The notes: generated from the letters alone by a model not told the origin. DNA of 64,000 nt from Chryseobacterium gilvum (GCF_025628965.1 NZ_JAOTEN010000001.1:62001-126000), one strand, 5' to 3'; shown: positions 1 through 9,862, counted from the first letter of the stretch. Made by a program: numbers and translations.

Positions 1-2283
1 CGCCAGCAAACCTGTAATTCCCTGAAGATCTTCTACTTTTAGAAACTCTACATCAGCTTTTAAAACGTTTTCTTTTTGAAGCTTGTTGATATATTGTAGA
101 TATTCTTTCTGGTTTTCCATCCCAAAGTAGACGATGGTGATTTTTCCGGGACAGGTAATGCGTTCCGAAGAGTTTTTGACATGCGCTTTATCCAGCCTTT
201 TTTTAATGATTTCGTAGTAAGAATTGTAGGCTCCGTCTACATCGAAACGTTTTTCATCCATCCGGAAACGAATGTCTATTTTTTCGTTGTATACAAAAAT
301 AAGAGAAGCAATATCTAAAGAGATGGGCAGGTTTTCTTTAAAATTATGAAACTCATGTTCCATTTTGCAGATGGTTTTCAGTTGCCAGAAACGCAGTTCC
401 TGAACGATTTTTGAGGAATAGGGAAGTTCGGGAGAAATATTCTGCCCTATGAAAAGATTATGCTCTACTCCGTCAGATTTGAACCTTTCGTAATAATGTG
501 GGTAAATTTCCTGCGCTTTTACCTGGTTTTCATCTAAAATATCTGCCAGTTTCCTGTTAACCAGTGTAATAGAATCGTCAAGGCTTTTTCGGTTGCTGTA
601 AAATAGATTATTCTGGGCAAAAACTTGTGTAAAATAATTTTTAATTTTTTCCTTTAAAGTTTCCTGAGAATTGATTTCAAGTTTTCCCTGTAAAAAAGGA
701 TGAATTTCTTCTCTAAGCAATCTCTGAAAACGCTGTTCGGTGTCTGCTTTAATTTCATTATTCAGTTCATTTTCAAAAATATCCAATGCTAAAATGAATT
801 TTTCAGATTCTGCAGGATCGAGATTGATAAAAATATCACAAAGGGTGTCAATCTGCTGATTCAGATCTTCAAGCATCAGATTATAGCGCTTTTCAGAAGA
901 AGCGCGAATGTCTGAAAAACCAAATAATGGAGTAAGATTTTTAAACGAAATCTGCTTTAAGGTATATATTTTCTTTGATAGGTACGCGTTAAAATATTTT
1001 TCGGCTTCATTTCTGAATTTCCAGATCACACTGTTGTGGATTGTGGTATATTCACGTTGGATGATCGCCTCAATCTGATTGTTTCTTTCATACGTAAAAC
1101 GGTTCAGAGAGAATATGATCATATCTGCTACAAATTCCAGTTTTTTAAGCTTTAGACCATTTAAGCTGTTGCTTTTCGGCGAGGTAAATTCCATAATGGC
1201 CAACAGTTCACTGTCTTTCATGATAGGAATGATCATAAAACTATTGATGTTATGCTCTTTCAGAATGCTGAAGGAAGCGTGTTTTTTGATATCGTCATCC
1301 AACTGATCTACATTGGAAACAACGACAGGTCTGGAGTTGTACCGTATGTTTTCAAAAGCCGTTTTTTTGGCTTCATCATCAAACGTATTGATCCAGAAAT
1401 CCAGAAGATGATTGGTGAATACATTTTCATAGATCGGTAGCTTTTCGAGCCGCTGATTTTTATGGTTAAACAGCATGAGCCCGAAATTGAGTTCGGCGAC
1501 ATCAAAATAAGATTTAAAAATTTCTTTCAGGTTTTCATCAGGAAATAAATTCTGCGGATCAACCTGAATCAGGGTTGATTTCAAATCTGATAATGCTACT
1601 TCTTCCGTACAGTCAATTAATGAGACAATTGTAAATCCTTTAAGAATCCATGAATTGGAGGGGAAATATTTTTTCCAGAGCTGGATATCATCCAGATTTT
1701 CCAGCAGCAGTTCTACAATTTCATCAGAGGGTATTTTCGCCTGATCGGTTGGGAAAACATCACTGAAATCTGAATTCACGGTGATTTTGTAATGCTTCAT
1801 GATTCCCTGTTTATTGGGAATGTCATAATAGAGCGGGAGCGTCGTTTTTATATCCTGGCTGAAATAGGTTTGCAGGATGATGCAGCAACAGAAAACATAA
1901 TATTCATCGTCGGTAATATTTCTGAAGTCAATCTCAAAATCGGCACCTGCATCTTTAAGAATGTTCTGAAATCTTTCGGTATAATTAAAAGTAATATTAG
2001 ACAGCGGAATACTGGCCGCTTTGATCTCGTTTTTGGTAAGTCCTGCCGGAAAAAGATCTGCCAGCAAAAGCCTGATAAGGTCTTTGTGCTTCTCAAGCAG
2101 TGAAAGATCCTGAAATCCGTCTCTGAGCTCGTGAAAATTTTTAGTTTTTTCAATCAGAGATTCTGCATAGTTTGCCCGATATTCTAATCGGTCATTGTAA
2201 CGGATATGCTCCAGTACATCCAAATATTTTTTGAATGAGATAAGAACCTGAAATGGACTGTCTTTTTTGTAAAGATTCGACAA
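1..2283 (-). CDS. GAF domain-containing protein (3' end beyond window)
   Basis: An open frame of 761 codons runs off the left edge, so the C-terminus is missing. No ATG exists at its 5' end: the frame opens after a TAA inside the upstream terminator, and the most sensible start is TTG at 2283 (MSNLYKKDSPFQ). The N-terminal 300 residues are charged and mostly helical. A GAF-like segment lies around residues 275-395 (RPVVVSNVDQ, then FMIIPIMKDSELLAIMEF, then FVADMIIFSLNRF). The rest is long helical sequence. Role unknown; GAF domains usually bind small ligands, so sensing is an inference. It is separated from nuoN by a terminator and must have its own promoter. Confidence 0.8.
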   Translation of the reverse strand, partial: MSNLYKKDSPFQVLISFKKYLDVLEHIRYNDRLEYRANYAESLIEKTKNFHELRDGFQDLSLLEKHKDLIRLLLADLFPAGLTKNEIKAASIPLSNITFNYTERFQNILKDAGADFEIDFRNITDDEYYVFCCCIILQTYFSQDIKTTLPLYYDIPNKQGIMKHYKITVNSDFSDVFPTDQAKIPSDEIVELLLENLDDIQLWKKYFPSNSWILKGFTIVSLIDCTEEVALSDLKSTLIQVDPQNLFPDENLKEIFKSYFDVAELNFGLMLFNHKNQRLEKLPIYENVFTNHLLDFWINTFDDEAKKTAFENIRYNSRPVVVSNVDQLDDDIKKHASFSILKEHNINSFMIIPIMKDSELLAIMEFTSPKSNSLNGLKLKKLEFVADMIIFSLNRFTYERNNQIEAIIQREYTTIHNSVIWKFRNEAEKYFNAYLSKKIYTLKQISFKNLTPLFGFSDIRASSEKRYNLMLEDLNQQIDTLCDIFINLDPAESEKFILALDIFENELNNEIKADTEQRFQRLLREEIHPFLQGKLEINSQETLKEKIKNYFTQVFAQNNLFYSNRKSLDDSITLVNRKLADILDENQVKAQEIYPHYYERFKSDGVEHNLFIGQNISPELPYSSKIVQELRFWQLKTICKMEHEFHNFKENLPISLDIASLIFVYNEKIDIRFRMDEKRFDVDGAYNSYYEIIKKRLDKAHVKNSSERITCPGKITIVYFGMENQKEYLQYINKLQKENVLKADVEFLKVEDLQGITGLLA

Positions 2284-2308
2284 AACTGAATATTGAATGG
2301 TAAAGGTA

Positions 2309-2335
2309 TAAAAAAAGCACAACTTTTAGTTGTGC
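2309..2335 (-). terminator. Intrinsic terminator of the nuo operon
   Basis: Stem GCACAAC (2317-2323) pairs with GTTGTGC (2329-2335) around loop TTTTA. On the minus strand it is followed by a run of seven T. It lies 25 bp after the nuoN stop and overlaps the 5' leader of the GAF gene. Confidence 0.9.
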
Positions 2336-2359
2336 CTATATCCTGTATTTTAATGATTT

Positions 2360-3745
2360 TTATAACCCAAATTGTTTTGCAAATAAATCGGGGTACACTC
2401 CTAAAACCACAATAGAAACGATAATGACTACCGCAACAATATTGTACGTCATGGTTACTTTTTCAGAAGTTTTAAAAGTGGATTCTTTGAAAAAGAACAT
2501 GGCTATAATGAGTCTTAAATAATATGCAATAGATATCGCTGAACCTAAAACTGCAATAATCACTAAAAATGTATTGTTATCTTTGGTCAATGCCTGCGCA
2601 AACAAAGAAAATTTACCCATAAAACCCGCTGTTAAAGGAATTCCTGCCATTGAAAGTAAAGATATTGTAGCAACGACGGCCAGTAAAGGCTCCGTTTTTG
2701 CCAAACCTTTAAACGCACCAAATGAGGTTTCTTTCTTGATTTTTTCTACCCAGATCAGACACATAAAAACGCCCACTGTTGAAAGCGAATAGGCAAATAA
2801 ATAAAATGCCAATGTATAGGTAGAAAGGGTGTTCATGCCGAAAAATACCAACCCGATATATCCTGCATGGGAAATTGACGAATACGCCAACATTCTTTTG
2901 GCATTAGTCTGTGCAAGACCCATCGCATTGGCTAAGAATAGCGTGATGATGATGAATACGCCTAAAATGTTGATCCATTCTGCGGTAACTCCGGAAAACC
3001 CGATAGTCATTAATCTGAACAGGGCAAAAAATCCTGAAATTTTTACGACACTGGCCATAAAAGCTGTGATCAAAGAAGGAGACCCTGAATATACATCCGG
3101 ACTCCACATATGAAACGGTGCCAAAGCTACTTTGAAAGACATAGCGCACAACATCATGATAACCCCGATAATGAGCATTATATTTTTAGGATTGTTTACG
3201 GTAAATTCCTGAATTTTGTAAAGATCAAAACTTCCGGTACTTCCGTAGATAAAAGCAATTCCAAACAATAAAAAACCTGTTGCAAACGCTCCCATTAAGA
3301 AATATTTGATAGAAGCTTCATTAGATCTTAAATCGGTCTTATTGGCTCCTGCCATCACATATAACGGTATGGAAAGAATCTCGATTCCTAAGAATAAAGT
3401 TACCAAGTTCTGAAATCCGAAAAGGATTATCCCACCACAAAGCGCAAACAGCATTAATGCATATAATTCTGACTGATGGCTTCTGTGGTTGCTGAATGCG
3501 AAACCTCCCAGAAAAAACAGCAATAATGTTGTAACCAGAGAGATTTTGGTAAACAGAGCAGTATTGGCAGTATACTCATACATCTCTCTGTATTTTTCAA
3601 AAAATGAAAACTCAGGCAGAAAGCTGATGTACAATGCAATGATTAATCCGAAAATCCCAATGTATCTTGCGAATTTCCCCTGTTCAAAAACTCCTGAAAA
3701 CAAAGCAGCAACTGCAGTTAGGAAAACAATAATTAAAACACTCAT
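2360..3745 (-). CDS. nuoN: NADH-quinone oxidoreductase subunit N
   Basis: 461-residue antiporter-like membrane subunit of complex I, one of three proton-pumping modules in the membrane arm. About 14 hydrophobic helices are visible. The Glu in LGIEILSIPLY (about residue 122) and the Lys in ASIKYFLMG (about 147) match the conserved charged pair of this family, and FKVALAPFHMWSPDVYSG is a typical signature. Last gene of the operon. It lies 106 bp after nuoM, the longest gap in the distal part, and that gap holds a short 7-bp repeat array. Confidence 0.97.
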   Translation of the reverse strand: MSVLIIVFLTAVAALFSGVFEQGKFARYIGIFGLIIALYISFLPEFSFFEKYREMYEYTANTALFTKISLVTTLLLFFLGGFAFSNHRSHQSELYALMLFALCGGIILFGFQNLVTLFLGIEILSIPLYVMAGANKTDLRSNEASIKYFLMGAFATGFLLFGIAFIYGSTGSFDLYKIQEFTVNNPKNIMLIIGVIMMLCAMSFKVALAPFHMWSPDVYSGSPSLITAFMASVVKISGFFALFRLMTIGFSGVTAEWINILGVFIIITLFLANAMGLAQTNAKRMLAYSSISHAGYIGLVFFGMNTLSTYTLAFYLFAYSLSTVGVFMCLIWVEKIKKETSFGAFKGLAKTEPLLAVVATISLLSMAGIPLTAGFMGKFSLFAQALTKDNNTFLVIIAVLGSAISIAYYLRLIIAMFFFKESTFKTSEKVTMTYNIVAVVIIVSIVVLGVYPDLFAKQFGL

Positions 3746-3753
3746 AGTTTATA

Positions 3754-3774
3754 TTTGAAATTTGAGGTTTGAAG
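3754..3774. repeat. 7-bp periodic array before nuoN
   Basis: Three tandem heptamers on the plus strand: TTTGAAA, TTTGAGG, TTTGAAG. The array ends 8 nt before the nuoN start codon (3745). A looser T/C-rich stretch with some 7-bp spacing follows at about 3799-3840. Confidence 0.75.
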
Positions 3775-3851
3775 TGTACTATTAAAAAAGGATTAACTTT
3801 CTTGCATTCTTCTTCTTATCTCTGAATTCTTTTATTCTTTAATTTTTAAAC

Positions 3852-5345
3852 TTAATTGACCATTGAGGTATAAATAAACTTCAATGAACCGCTCACCATA
3901 TCAATCACCGGCTGAGGAAAAATTCCTAAAACGATGACAAATACCGCAATACTTGCCAAAACTGAAAATTCTACCGCCGATAAATCTTTTGCTGTGCTCA
4001 ATACGGCATCATCACCCTCTCCGAACATTGCTTTTCCGTAAAATCTTAACAGATACACTGCCGCAAGAATAATTGTAAGACCTGCAATAATTGCGGCCAA
4101 ACCGTTAAAATCATAGACTGATTTCAGCAAAATAAATTCTCCGACAAATCCATTCGTCAACGGAACACCCATTGATCCCAATATAATAATCAAAAATAAA
4201 ACGGCAAATTTAGGAGCAACTTTCGCCAAGCCCCCCATTTGTCTGATATCTCTTGATTTGAATCTTTTATATAAAATATCGGCACAGAAAAACAGTCCCG
4301 CAACGTTGATCCCGTGCGCAAATGTCTGCACTAAAGCTCCTTCAGCACCTTCAATGGTAAAAGTCCCCCGTAACGTTAAAACGGCTGATGAGAAAATACC
4401 TGCAACCATCAATCCTACGTGAGAGAAGGAAGAATACGCGATGATTCTCTTCATATCGGTCTGAACGATAGCAATTAAAGCCCCATGCACAATTCCTATG
4501 ATGGCTAAAATAATTACAATTTGTCCGGAAATTCCGAAAATTGCGGTCGGTGTAATGGGAATCAAATAACGGAGTACGCCGTAGATTGCCATTTTAAGCA
4601 TAATCCCCGATAATAGCATCGATCCTTGAGTAGGAGAGTACGTATACGTATCCGGTTGCCAAGTGTGGAACGGAAATACCGGGAGTTTTACCGCAAATGC
4701 AAAAAAGATAAACCAAAACACTACAATTTGCTGCGTTTCACCCAAATTTGCATTGTATAAATCGGTCAAGGCAAATGAAGCTGAATGATTGTAAACATAA
4801 ATTAAACCCGCCAACATAAACAGGGACCCAACAAATGTATATACAAAGAATTTTGTGGTGAACTCGAGCCTTTTGTTTTCCTGTCCCCAAAGTGCGGCAA
4901 TAAACCAGATCGGAATCAAAGTAATTTCCCAGAAAATATAAAATAACAATCCGTCTAAAGCAGTGAAAACACCTACAAGACCAAACTGCATCAGCAAAAT
5001 CAGTCCGTAGAAAGAGTTTTTATAGTTTACATTTTCATTAAATGATGACAAAATAATAATCGGCATCAAAATATTAGTCAGTAGTAAAAGCAGCATACTC
5101 ATTCCATCAATGCCGAAATGAAGCGTACTTTTTATAAATTGTGACCAAGGATATGTAATTTCATACTGCAGCGAACTGTCTACGGTCGGCGTAAAATCAA
5201 AATCCGAAAGTGCGTAAAAAGTAAGCAGCATCTGTATCAATGCAATTCCCAATGCCAAGTATTTGCTGGATGTATTCTTCCAGGCAAAAACCAATCCCGA
5301 ACCTACAAGAGGTAAAAGTAATAATGTTAATAATATATAAGACAT
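3852..5345 (-). CDS. nuoM: NADH-quinone oxidoreductase subunit M
   Basis: 497-residue antiporter-like membrane subunit of complex I with about 14 transmembrane helices. FYIFWEITLIPIWFI carries the conserved Glu (about residue 140) needed for proton pumping in this family. VKLPVFPFHTWQPDTYTYSP and the following lysine-bearing helix match the proton-motive-force domain. Its start overlaps the nuoL stop by one base, implying translational coupling. Confidence 0.97.
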   Translation of the reverse strand: MSYILLTLLLLPLVGSGLVFAWKNTSSKYLALGIALIQMLLTFYALSDFDFTPTVDSSLQYEITYPWSQFIKSTLHFGIDGMSMLLLLLTNILMPIIILSSFNENVNYKNSFYGLILLMQFGLVGVFTALDGLLFYIFWEITLIPIWFIAALWGQENKRLEFTTKFFVYTFVGSLFMLAGLIYVYNHSASFALTDLYNANLGETQQIVVFWFIFFAFAVKLPVFPFHTWQPDTYTYSPTQGSMLLSGIMLKMAIYGVLRYLIPITPTAIFGISGQIVIILAIIGIVHGALIAIVQTDMKRIIAYSSFSHVGLMVAGIFSSAVLTLRGTFTIEGAEGALVQTFAHGINVAGLFFCADILYKRFKSRDIRQMGGLAKVAPKFAVLFLIIILGSMGVPLTNGFVGEFILLKSVYDFNGLAAIIAGLTIILAAVYLLRFYGKAMFGEGDDAVLSTAKDLSAVEFSVLASIAVFVIVLGIFPQPVIDMVSGSLKFIYTSMVN

Positions 5346-7258
5346 TATTGTAGTATAAAGTTAACAATCAGTATAATTCCCACCGCTAAAGACATGATCA
5401 GAATGTAGTTTTCTACATTTCCGTTCTGTATACGTTTCATGGATCTTCCGCTGTCTTCAGCGCCTTCGCCCACATAATCCACAACACGGTCTAAAACGCC
5501 TTTATCAAACATTTTTCCTCCACGTCCCAATCCTTCAACAGTTTTTACAATTAATGCATTGTAAAGTTCGTCTACGTATAGTTTTCTTGCAGATAGCTTT
5601 TCCCATCCCGTATAATCTTCTTCGGCAATAGCTCTTTTCTTTTTAGTGACATATGTGTTTTTAACGATAAACCATACAGAGAAAAACATCAATACCGTTG
5701 CGCCTAAAAGCATCATTTCGGTATTAAAATCTACTCCGGAAAGCGTCATTTCCATTTGTTTAAAGCTTTCTTCTGTGAGAACAGGCTTCAGCCAATCCAT
5801 CAATTTAGCGTAATGGCCGTGACCGATAAAGTGAGGAAGATTGATAAAACCTCCGACTACTGAAAGGATCGCCAAAACAATCAACGGCAAAGTCATATTC
5901 AGCGGACTTTCGTGTAAATGATGTTTCTGATCTTCAGTACCCCTGAATTCTCCGTGGAAAGTCAGGTAATACAGTCTGAACATATAGGTCGCCGTAGCCG
6001 CCGCTAAAATGAATAGCATCACCCAATATATCGGGTTTTTAGCATAAGCCGCTACTAAAATTTCGTCTTTTGAAATCATTCCCGATAATAATGGGAAACC
6101 TGAAATGGCCAAAGTCCCGATCAGGAAAGTTGCGTGTGTAATGGGAATGTATTTTTTCAAACCTCCCATAAAGCGCATATCCTGCTCATTGCTCATCGCG
6201 TGAATGACAGAACCTGCTCCCAGGAATAATAAAGCTTTGAAGAAAGCGTGTGTCATTACGTGGAACATTGCCGTTGTATACGCACCTAAACCTAAAGCAA
6301 TAAACATAAACCCAAGTTGTGAAACGGTAGAATAAGCCAAGACTTTTTTAATATCATTCTGGCGAAGGGCATAAAAACCTGCCAAAGCCGCGGTTAAAAA
6401 TCCGATTAATAAAATACCGTCCTGAACAGTGGGTGCTAAAGTGAATAAGAAATTTGATCTTACTACTAAATAAATCCCCGCCGTTACCATCGTCGCTGCG
6501 TGAATCAAAGCAGAAACCGGAGTCGGACCGGCCATCGCGTCGGGTAACCATGTATATAAAGGAACCTGCGCAGATTTTCCGGTAGCACCGATAAATAAAC
6601 TGGCTGTGATAAATATGATAATGGTTCCGTCTAATTCAAATTTTCCTGCGTTTTGTTTTACCGAAAGATAATCGATTGCGTTAGTCTGCGAAGCGATCAT
6701 GAAAATACCAATCAAAAGGGCAAGGTCACCAATTCTGTTCATGATGAACGCTTTTCGTGCTGCTTTCCCATACTCTTCGTTGGTATACCAGAAACCGATG
6801 AGTAAATAAGAACACAAACCTACGCCTTCCCATCCGATGAACAGAATAAGGTAGTTGCTTCCCATCACCAACAGTAACATGGAGAAAATAAATAAATTTA
6901 AATAGGTAAAAAACTTATAAAAACCTTTGTCGTGGCTCATGTATCCGATAGAGTAGAGGTGAATCAGAGATCCTATTCCTGTAATGATCATTACCATCAT
7001 TAATGAAAGCTGATCGATCTGGAAACCGAAATTAATCTGAATCCCGTTCACCCTGAACCATTCAAAAGCTTTTACGATAACCGGCTGGCTTTCAGAATCG
7101 AAATTCATAAATAAGCGTACCGCAATACAGAAAGGTATAAAAACCATTGCTGTAGCCAGGCTTCCGGTAACCATTTTTGGAAGGCTTTTCCCGAATAAAC
7201 CATTAATAAGAAATCCTAAAAGGGGTAAAAGTATTATTGCATAGACTAAATTCTCCAT
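5345..7258 (-). CDS. nuoL: NADH-quinone oxidoreductase subunit L
   Basis: 637-residue distal antiporter-like subunit of complex I. ILFIGWEGVGLCSYLLIGFW carries the conserved Glu at residue 144; GKSAQVPLYTWLPDAMAGPT and the next helices form the second signature. The C-terminal 150 residues match the long lateral helix and final transmembrane segment typical of NuoL. It follows nuoK by 3 bp and overlaps nuoM by one base. Confidence 0.97.
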   Translation of the reverse strand: MENLVYAIILLPLLGFLINGLFGKSLPKMVTGSLATAMVFIPFCIAVRLFMNFDSESQPVIVKAFEWFRVNGIQINFGFQIDQLSLMMVMIITGIGSLIHLYSIGYMSHDKGFYKFFTYLNLFIFSMLLLVMGSNYLILFIGWEGVGLCSYLLIGFWYTNEEYGKAARKAFIMNRIGDLALLIGIFMIASQTNAIDYLSVKQNAGKFELDGTIIIFITASLFIGATGKSAQVPLYTWLPDAMAGPTPVSALIHAATMVTAGIYLVVRSNFLFTLAPTVQDGILLIGFLTAALAGFYALRQNDIKKVLAYSTVSQLGFMFIALGLGAYTTAMFHVMTHAFFKALLFLGAGSVIHAMSNEQDMRFMGGLKKYIPITHATFLIGTLAISGFPLLSGMISKDEILVAAYAKNPIYWVMLFILAAATATYMFRLYYLTFHGEFRGTEDQKHHLHESPLNMTLPLIVLAILSVVGGFINLPHFIGHGHYAKLMDWLKPVLTEESFKQMEMTLSGVDFNTEMMLLGATVLMFFSVWFIVKNTYVTKKKRAIAEEDYTGWEKLSARKLYVDELYNALIVKTVEGLGRGGKMFDKGVLDRVVDYVGEGAEDSGRSMKRIQNGNVENYILIMSLAVGIILIVNFILQ

Positions 7259-7261
7259 TCT

Positions 7262-7591
7262 TTATCCTCTTAATTTATTAAATATACTCACATCTACAGA
7301 ACGGGTATTCCGATAAAGCATCGCAATAATTGCCAATCCCACTGCTACTTCTGCAGCGGCTACCACCATAATGAAGAATACTAAAAGTTGACCGTCGCTG
7401 TTCCCGTTATAGGCTGAAAATGCAGCTAATAACAGATTTACAGAATTCAGCATAAGCTCCACACAACCTAAAATGACAATCGCATTCTTTCTCAGCAATA
7501 CGCCCAATACTCCCAGACAGAATAATACTGTTGAAAGTATGATAAAGTATTCCAGAGGGATGCTTTGCATAAATGTATTTACTTCTCCCAT
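7262..7591 (-). CDS. nuoK: NADH-quinone oxidoreductase subunit K
   Basis: 109-residue small membrane subunit with three helices. Two membrane-buried glutamates of the proton path are visible: E45 in GCVELMLNSVNLLL and E81 in VVAAAEVAVGLAI. Length is normal for the family. It follows nuoJ by 3 bp. Confidence 0.97.
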   Translation of the reverse strand: MGEVNTFMQSIPLEYFIILSTVLFCLGVLGVLLRKNAIVILGCVELMLNSVNLLLAAFSAYNGNSDGQLLVFFIMVVAAAEVAVGLAIIAMLYRNTRSVDVSIFNKLRG

Positions 7592-7594
7592 AAT

Positions 7595-8092
7595 TTATAA
7601 ATCTTTTTTACCGATTAATACCGCACCTACAATACCTGCCAAAATCAGGATGGAAGCAAGCTCAAACGGCAAAACATATTCGTTGAATAAAAGTCTTCCC
7701 AGGTTTTTGGTAAGACCCACTCCTTTATCTACATTTTCTACCACGACATGTTTATTCTGCACTCCTCTGAAAACGCCCAAAACCCCAATTAATAAAAGTC
7801 CGGCTGTAAAAACTCCTACAAATTTTAAAGTATTGTTCTTCTTACTTTCGTCTTCCTTATTAAGATTAAGCATCATTAGAATGTATAGAAATAAAACCAT
7901 AATTGCGCCTGCATATACAATGATCTGGATGATCGCCAAAAACTGGGCATTCAGAAGAATGTACATTCCCGCAATCGAAAACATAGTCACAATTAATGAC
8001 AAAATAGCGTAGAGAGGGTTTCTCGCAAATACGAAATATACCGCACTGGATACTGCTAAAAACGCCACCAAGAAAAATAAAAACTGATCCAT
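7595..8092 (-). CDS. nuoJ: NADH-quinone oxidoreductase subunit J
   Basis: 165-residue membrane subunit of complex I with five predicted helices. The third helix (IIQIIVYAGAIMVLFLYILM) carries the family signature, where a pi-bulge sits in known structures. The start ATG shares one base with the nuoI stop at 8092, so the two genes are translationally coupled. Confidence 0.96.
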   Translation of the reverse strand: MDQFLFFLVAFLAVSSAVYFVFARNPLYAILSLIVTMFSIAGMYILLNAQFLAIIQIIVYAGAIMVLFLYILMMLNLNKEDESKKNNTLKFVGVFTAGLLLIGVLGVFRGVQNKHVVVENVDKGVGLTKNLGRLLFNEYVLPFELASILILAGIVGAVLIGKKDL

Positions 8093-8649
8093 TATTTTAC
8101 CGCATTTTTTTGTTTCTCGGATTGTCTTTCTGTGATATCAATCCTTTCGTTTATTTTTTCCACCAGTTTATCTTTTCCATAAATGAAAGAACCTCTGTTG
8201 GTTTCTACATCTACCAATCGGTCTGTAAGATAAATAGCAGATTTAGGGCAAGCTTCTTCACACATTCCGCAGAAAATACATCTCAGCATATTGATTTCGT
8301 ATACGGATGCGTATTTTTCTTCTCTGTAAAGATGTTTTTCTTCTTTTGTTCTTTCAGCAGCAGTCATGGTAATTGCTTCCGCAGGACAAGCCACTGCGCA
8401 TAGACCGCAAGCTGTACACCGTTCTCTTCCTTCTTCATCTCTTTTCAAAACATGCTGACCTCTCCAGATTTCAGTTCTCGGTTTTTGAACTTCCGGATAA
8501 GAGTACACTGCGGGTGCCCCTTTCACAACGGTTCTTACAGCATGTTTAAAAGTAATTCCCATTCCTTTAAAAATCGCCGGAAGGTAGATTTTTTCAGAAA
8601 AGGTCATTTCTTTATTAGAAACAACTTTTGATCTGTTCGTAAGTTTCAT
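8092..8649 (-). CDS. nuoI: NADH-quinone oxidoreductase subunit I
   Basis: 185-residue ferredoxin-like subunit carrying two [4Fe-4S] clusters (N6a and N6b) in the peripheral arm. Both CxxCxxCxxxCP motifs are complete: C78, C81, C84, C88 and C124, C127, C130, C134. The N-terminal 50 residues are the amphipathic part that packs on the membrane arm. It follows nuoH after 63 bp. Confidence 0.97.
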   Translation of the reverse strand: MKLTNRSKVVSNKEMTFSEKIYLPAIFKGMGITFKHAVRTVVKGAPAVYSYPEVQKPRTEIWRGQHVLKRDEEGRERCTACGLCAVACPAEAITMTAAERTKEEKHLYREEKYASVYEINMLRCIFCGMCEEACPKSAIYLTDRLVDVETNRGSFIYGKDKLVEKINERIDITERQSEKQKNAVK

Positions 8650-8712
8650 TTATTTTGTTTTTTAGGCTGAACTTTTCATCCAGCATTAAAAATATATTCT
8701 TAATTCTTTCAA

Positions 8713-9774
8713 TTAATTTCCAAACGCTAAAATTACCGCACCTGTAATCATCAGATTAACCAAAGCCAACGGAATTAACGTTTTCCATCCTAAATGCATC
8801 AGCTGATCATATCTGAATCTTGGAAGTGTCCATCTGATCCACATAAAGATCAGGATTCCCATTATCGTTTTTGTTAAAAATGCTACAATGCTTAAGATTC
8901 CAGCTGCATTTTCTCCCCAATTCTGCGTTACCCATTCAATTCCGGGATAATTGTATCCTCCGAAGAAAAGCACCACCATAAATGCATTGGATATGAACAT
9001 ATTCACATATTCTCCAAACATGTACAATCCTAATTTCATAGAAGAATATTCAGTAGAATATCCTGTTACCAATTCAGATTCACATTCCGGTAAATCAAAA
9101 GGGTGGCGATTGGTTTCTGCTAAAGCCGCAACAAAGAAAATAAGAAAAGCCAAAGGCTGATACAGGATATTCCAGTTTAAACCGTCTATCTCAAAAAGCC
9201 CCCAGATTTTTCCTGAAGTCTGCGTTTCCGTAATTACTTTTAAATCTAAACTTCCTGTCATCATAATGATAGAAAGTAAAGCCAATCCCATTGCCAATTC
9301 GTAAGAAATCATCTGCGAAGAAGCACGGATTGCTCCAAGCAATGAATATTTATTGTTGGAAGCCCAACCTCCGATCATAATTCCGTATACCCCAATGGAG
9401 GCCATCCCGATGATAAATAATACCCCTACATCAATATTGGCAACCTGAAGGTCATAAGAAACGCCCCCAAAGCTTAATGTTTTCCCCCAAGGAATCACCG
9501 CTCCGGTAATCAATGAAATAAACATCACCAATGCCGGTCCCAATACAAAAAGGAATTTTTCTGCATTTTGTGGGGTAAAGTCTTCTTTAAAGAAAAATTT
9601 CCCACCATCTGCAAGAGGCTGCAATAAACCAAACGGCCCGGATCTGTTGGGTCCAATTCTGTCCTGCATAATGGCCGCTACTTTTCTTTCCGCCCAGGTA
9701 GAGTAGGCTGCTATCGTTAATGATAACAGGAAAAGTGCGAGTACAAGTATTAATTTAAATGTAAGTAAATCCAT
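8713..9774 (-). CDS. nuoH: NADH-quinone oxidoreductase subunit H
   Basis: 353-residue membrane subunit that helps form the quinone-binding chamber. Family signatures: ERKVAAIMQDRIGPNRSGPF near residue 30, and ETNRHPFDLPECESELVTGY about two-thirds along, with the acidic residues of the proton channel. About eight helices. It is preceded by an 88-bp gap that contains an inverted 7-bp repeat array. Confidence 0.97.
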   Translation of the reverse strand: MDLLTFKLILVLALFLLSLTIAAYSTWAERKVAAIMQDRIGPNRSGPFGLLQPLADGGKFFFKEDFTPQNAEKFLFVLGPALVMFISLITGAVIPWGKTLSFGGVSYDLQVANIDVGVLFIIGMASIGVYGIMIGGWASNNKYSLLGAIRASSQMISYELAMGLALLSIIMMTGSLDLKVITETQTSGKIWGLFEIDGLNWNILYQPLAFLIFFVAALAETNRHPFDLPECESELVTGYSTEYSSMKLGLYMFGEYVNMFISNAFMVVLFFGGYNYPGIEWVTQNWGENAAGILSIVAFLTKTIMGILIFMWIRWTLPRFRYDQLMHLGWKTLIPLALVNLMITGAVILAFGN

Positions 9775-9782
9775 TTTATTTA

Positions 9783-9859
9783 TAGATGTTAGATAATAGA
9801 ATTTAGAAATTAGAATTACAAAAGTCTGTTATCTAATATCTGAAATCTTATATCTTATT
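9783..9859. repeat. Inverted 7-bp periodic array before nuoH
   Basis: On the plus strand TAGA begins at 9783, 9790, 9797, 9804 and 9811, exactly 7 bp apart. After 14 bp, TCT begins at 9825, 9832, 9839, 9846 and 9853, again exactly 7 bp apart. The halves are inverted: TTAGATAATAGA (9789-9800) pairs with TCTGTTATCTAA (9825-9836) with one mismatch. The array ends 8 nt before the nuoH start. Confidence 0.85.
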
Positions 9860-9862
9860 AAT

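Noticed and set aside
1079-2153. Several plus- and minus-strand frames of 60-103 codons at the left edge
   Set aside because: All are shadows of the 761-codon GAF-domain frame, which translates coherently across the whole stretch.
7473-8012. A 179-codon plus-strand frame opposite nuoJ
   Set aside because: It is the antisense shadow of a strongly conserved nuoJ/nuoK region and encodes low-complexity sequence with no domain.
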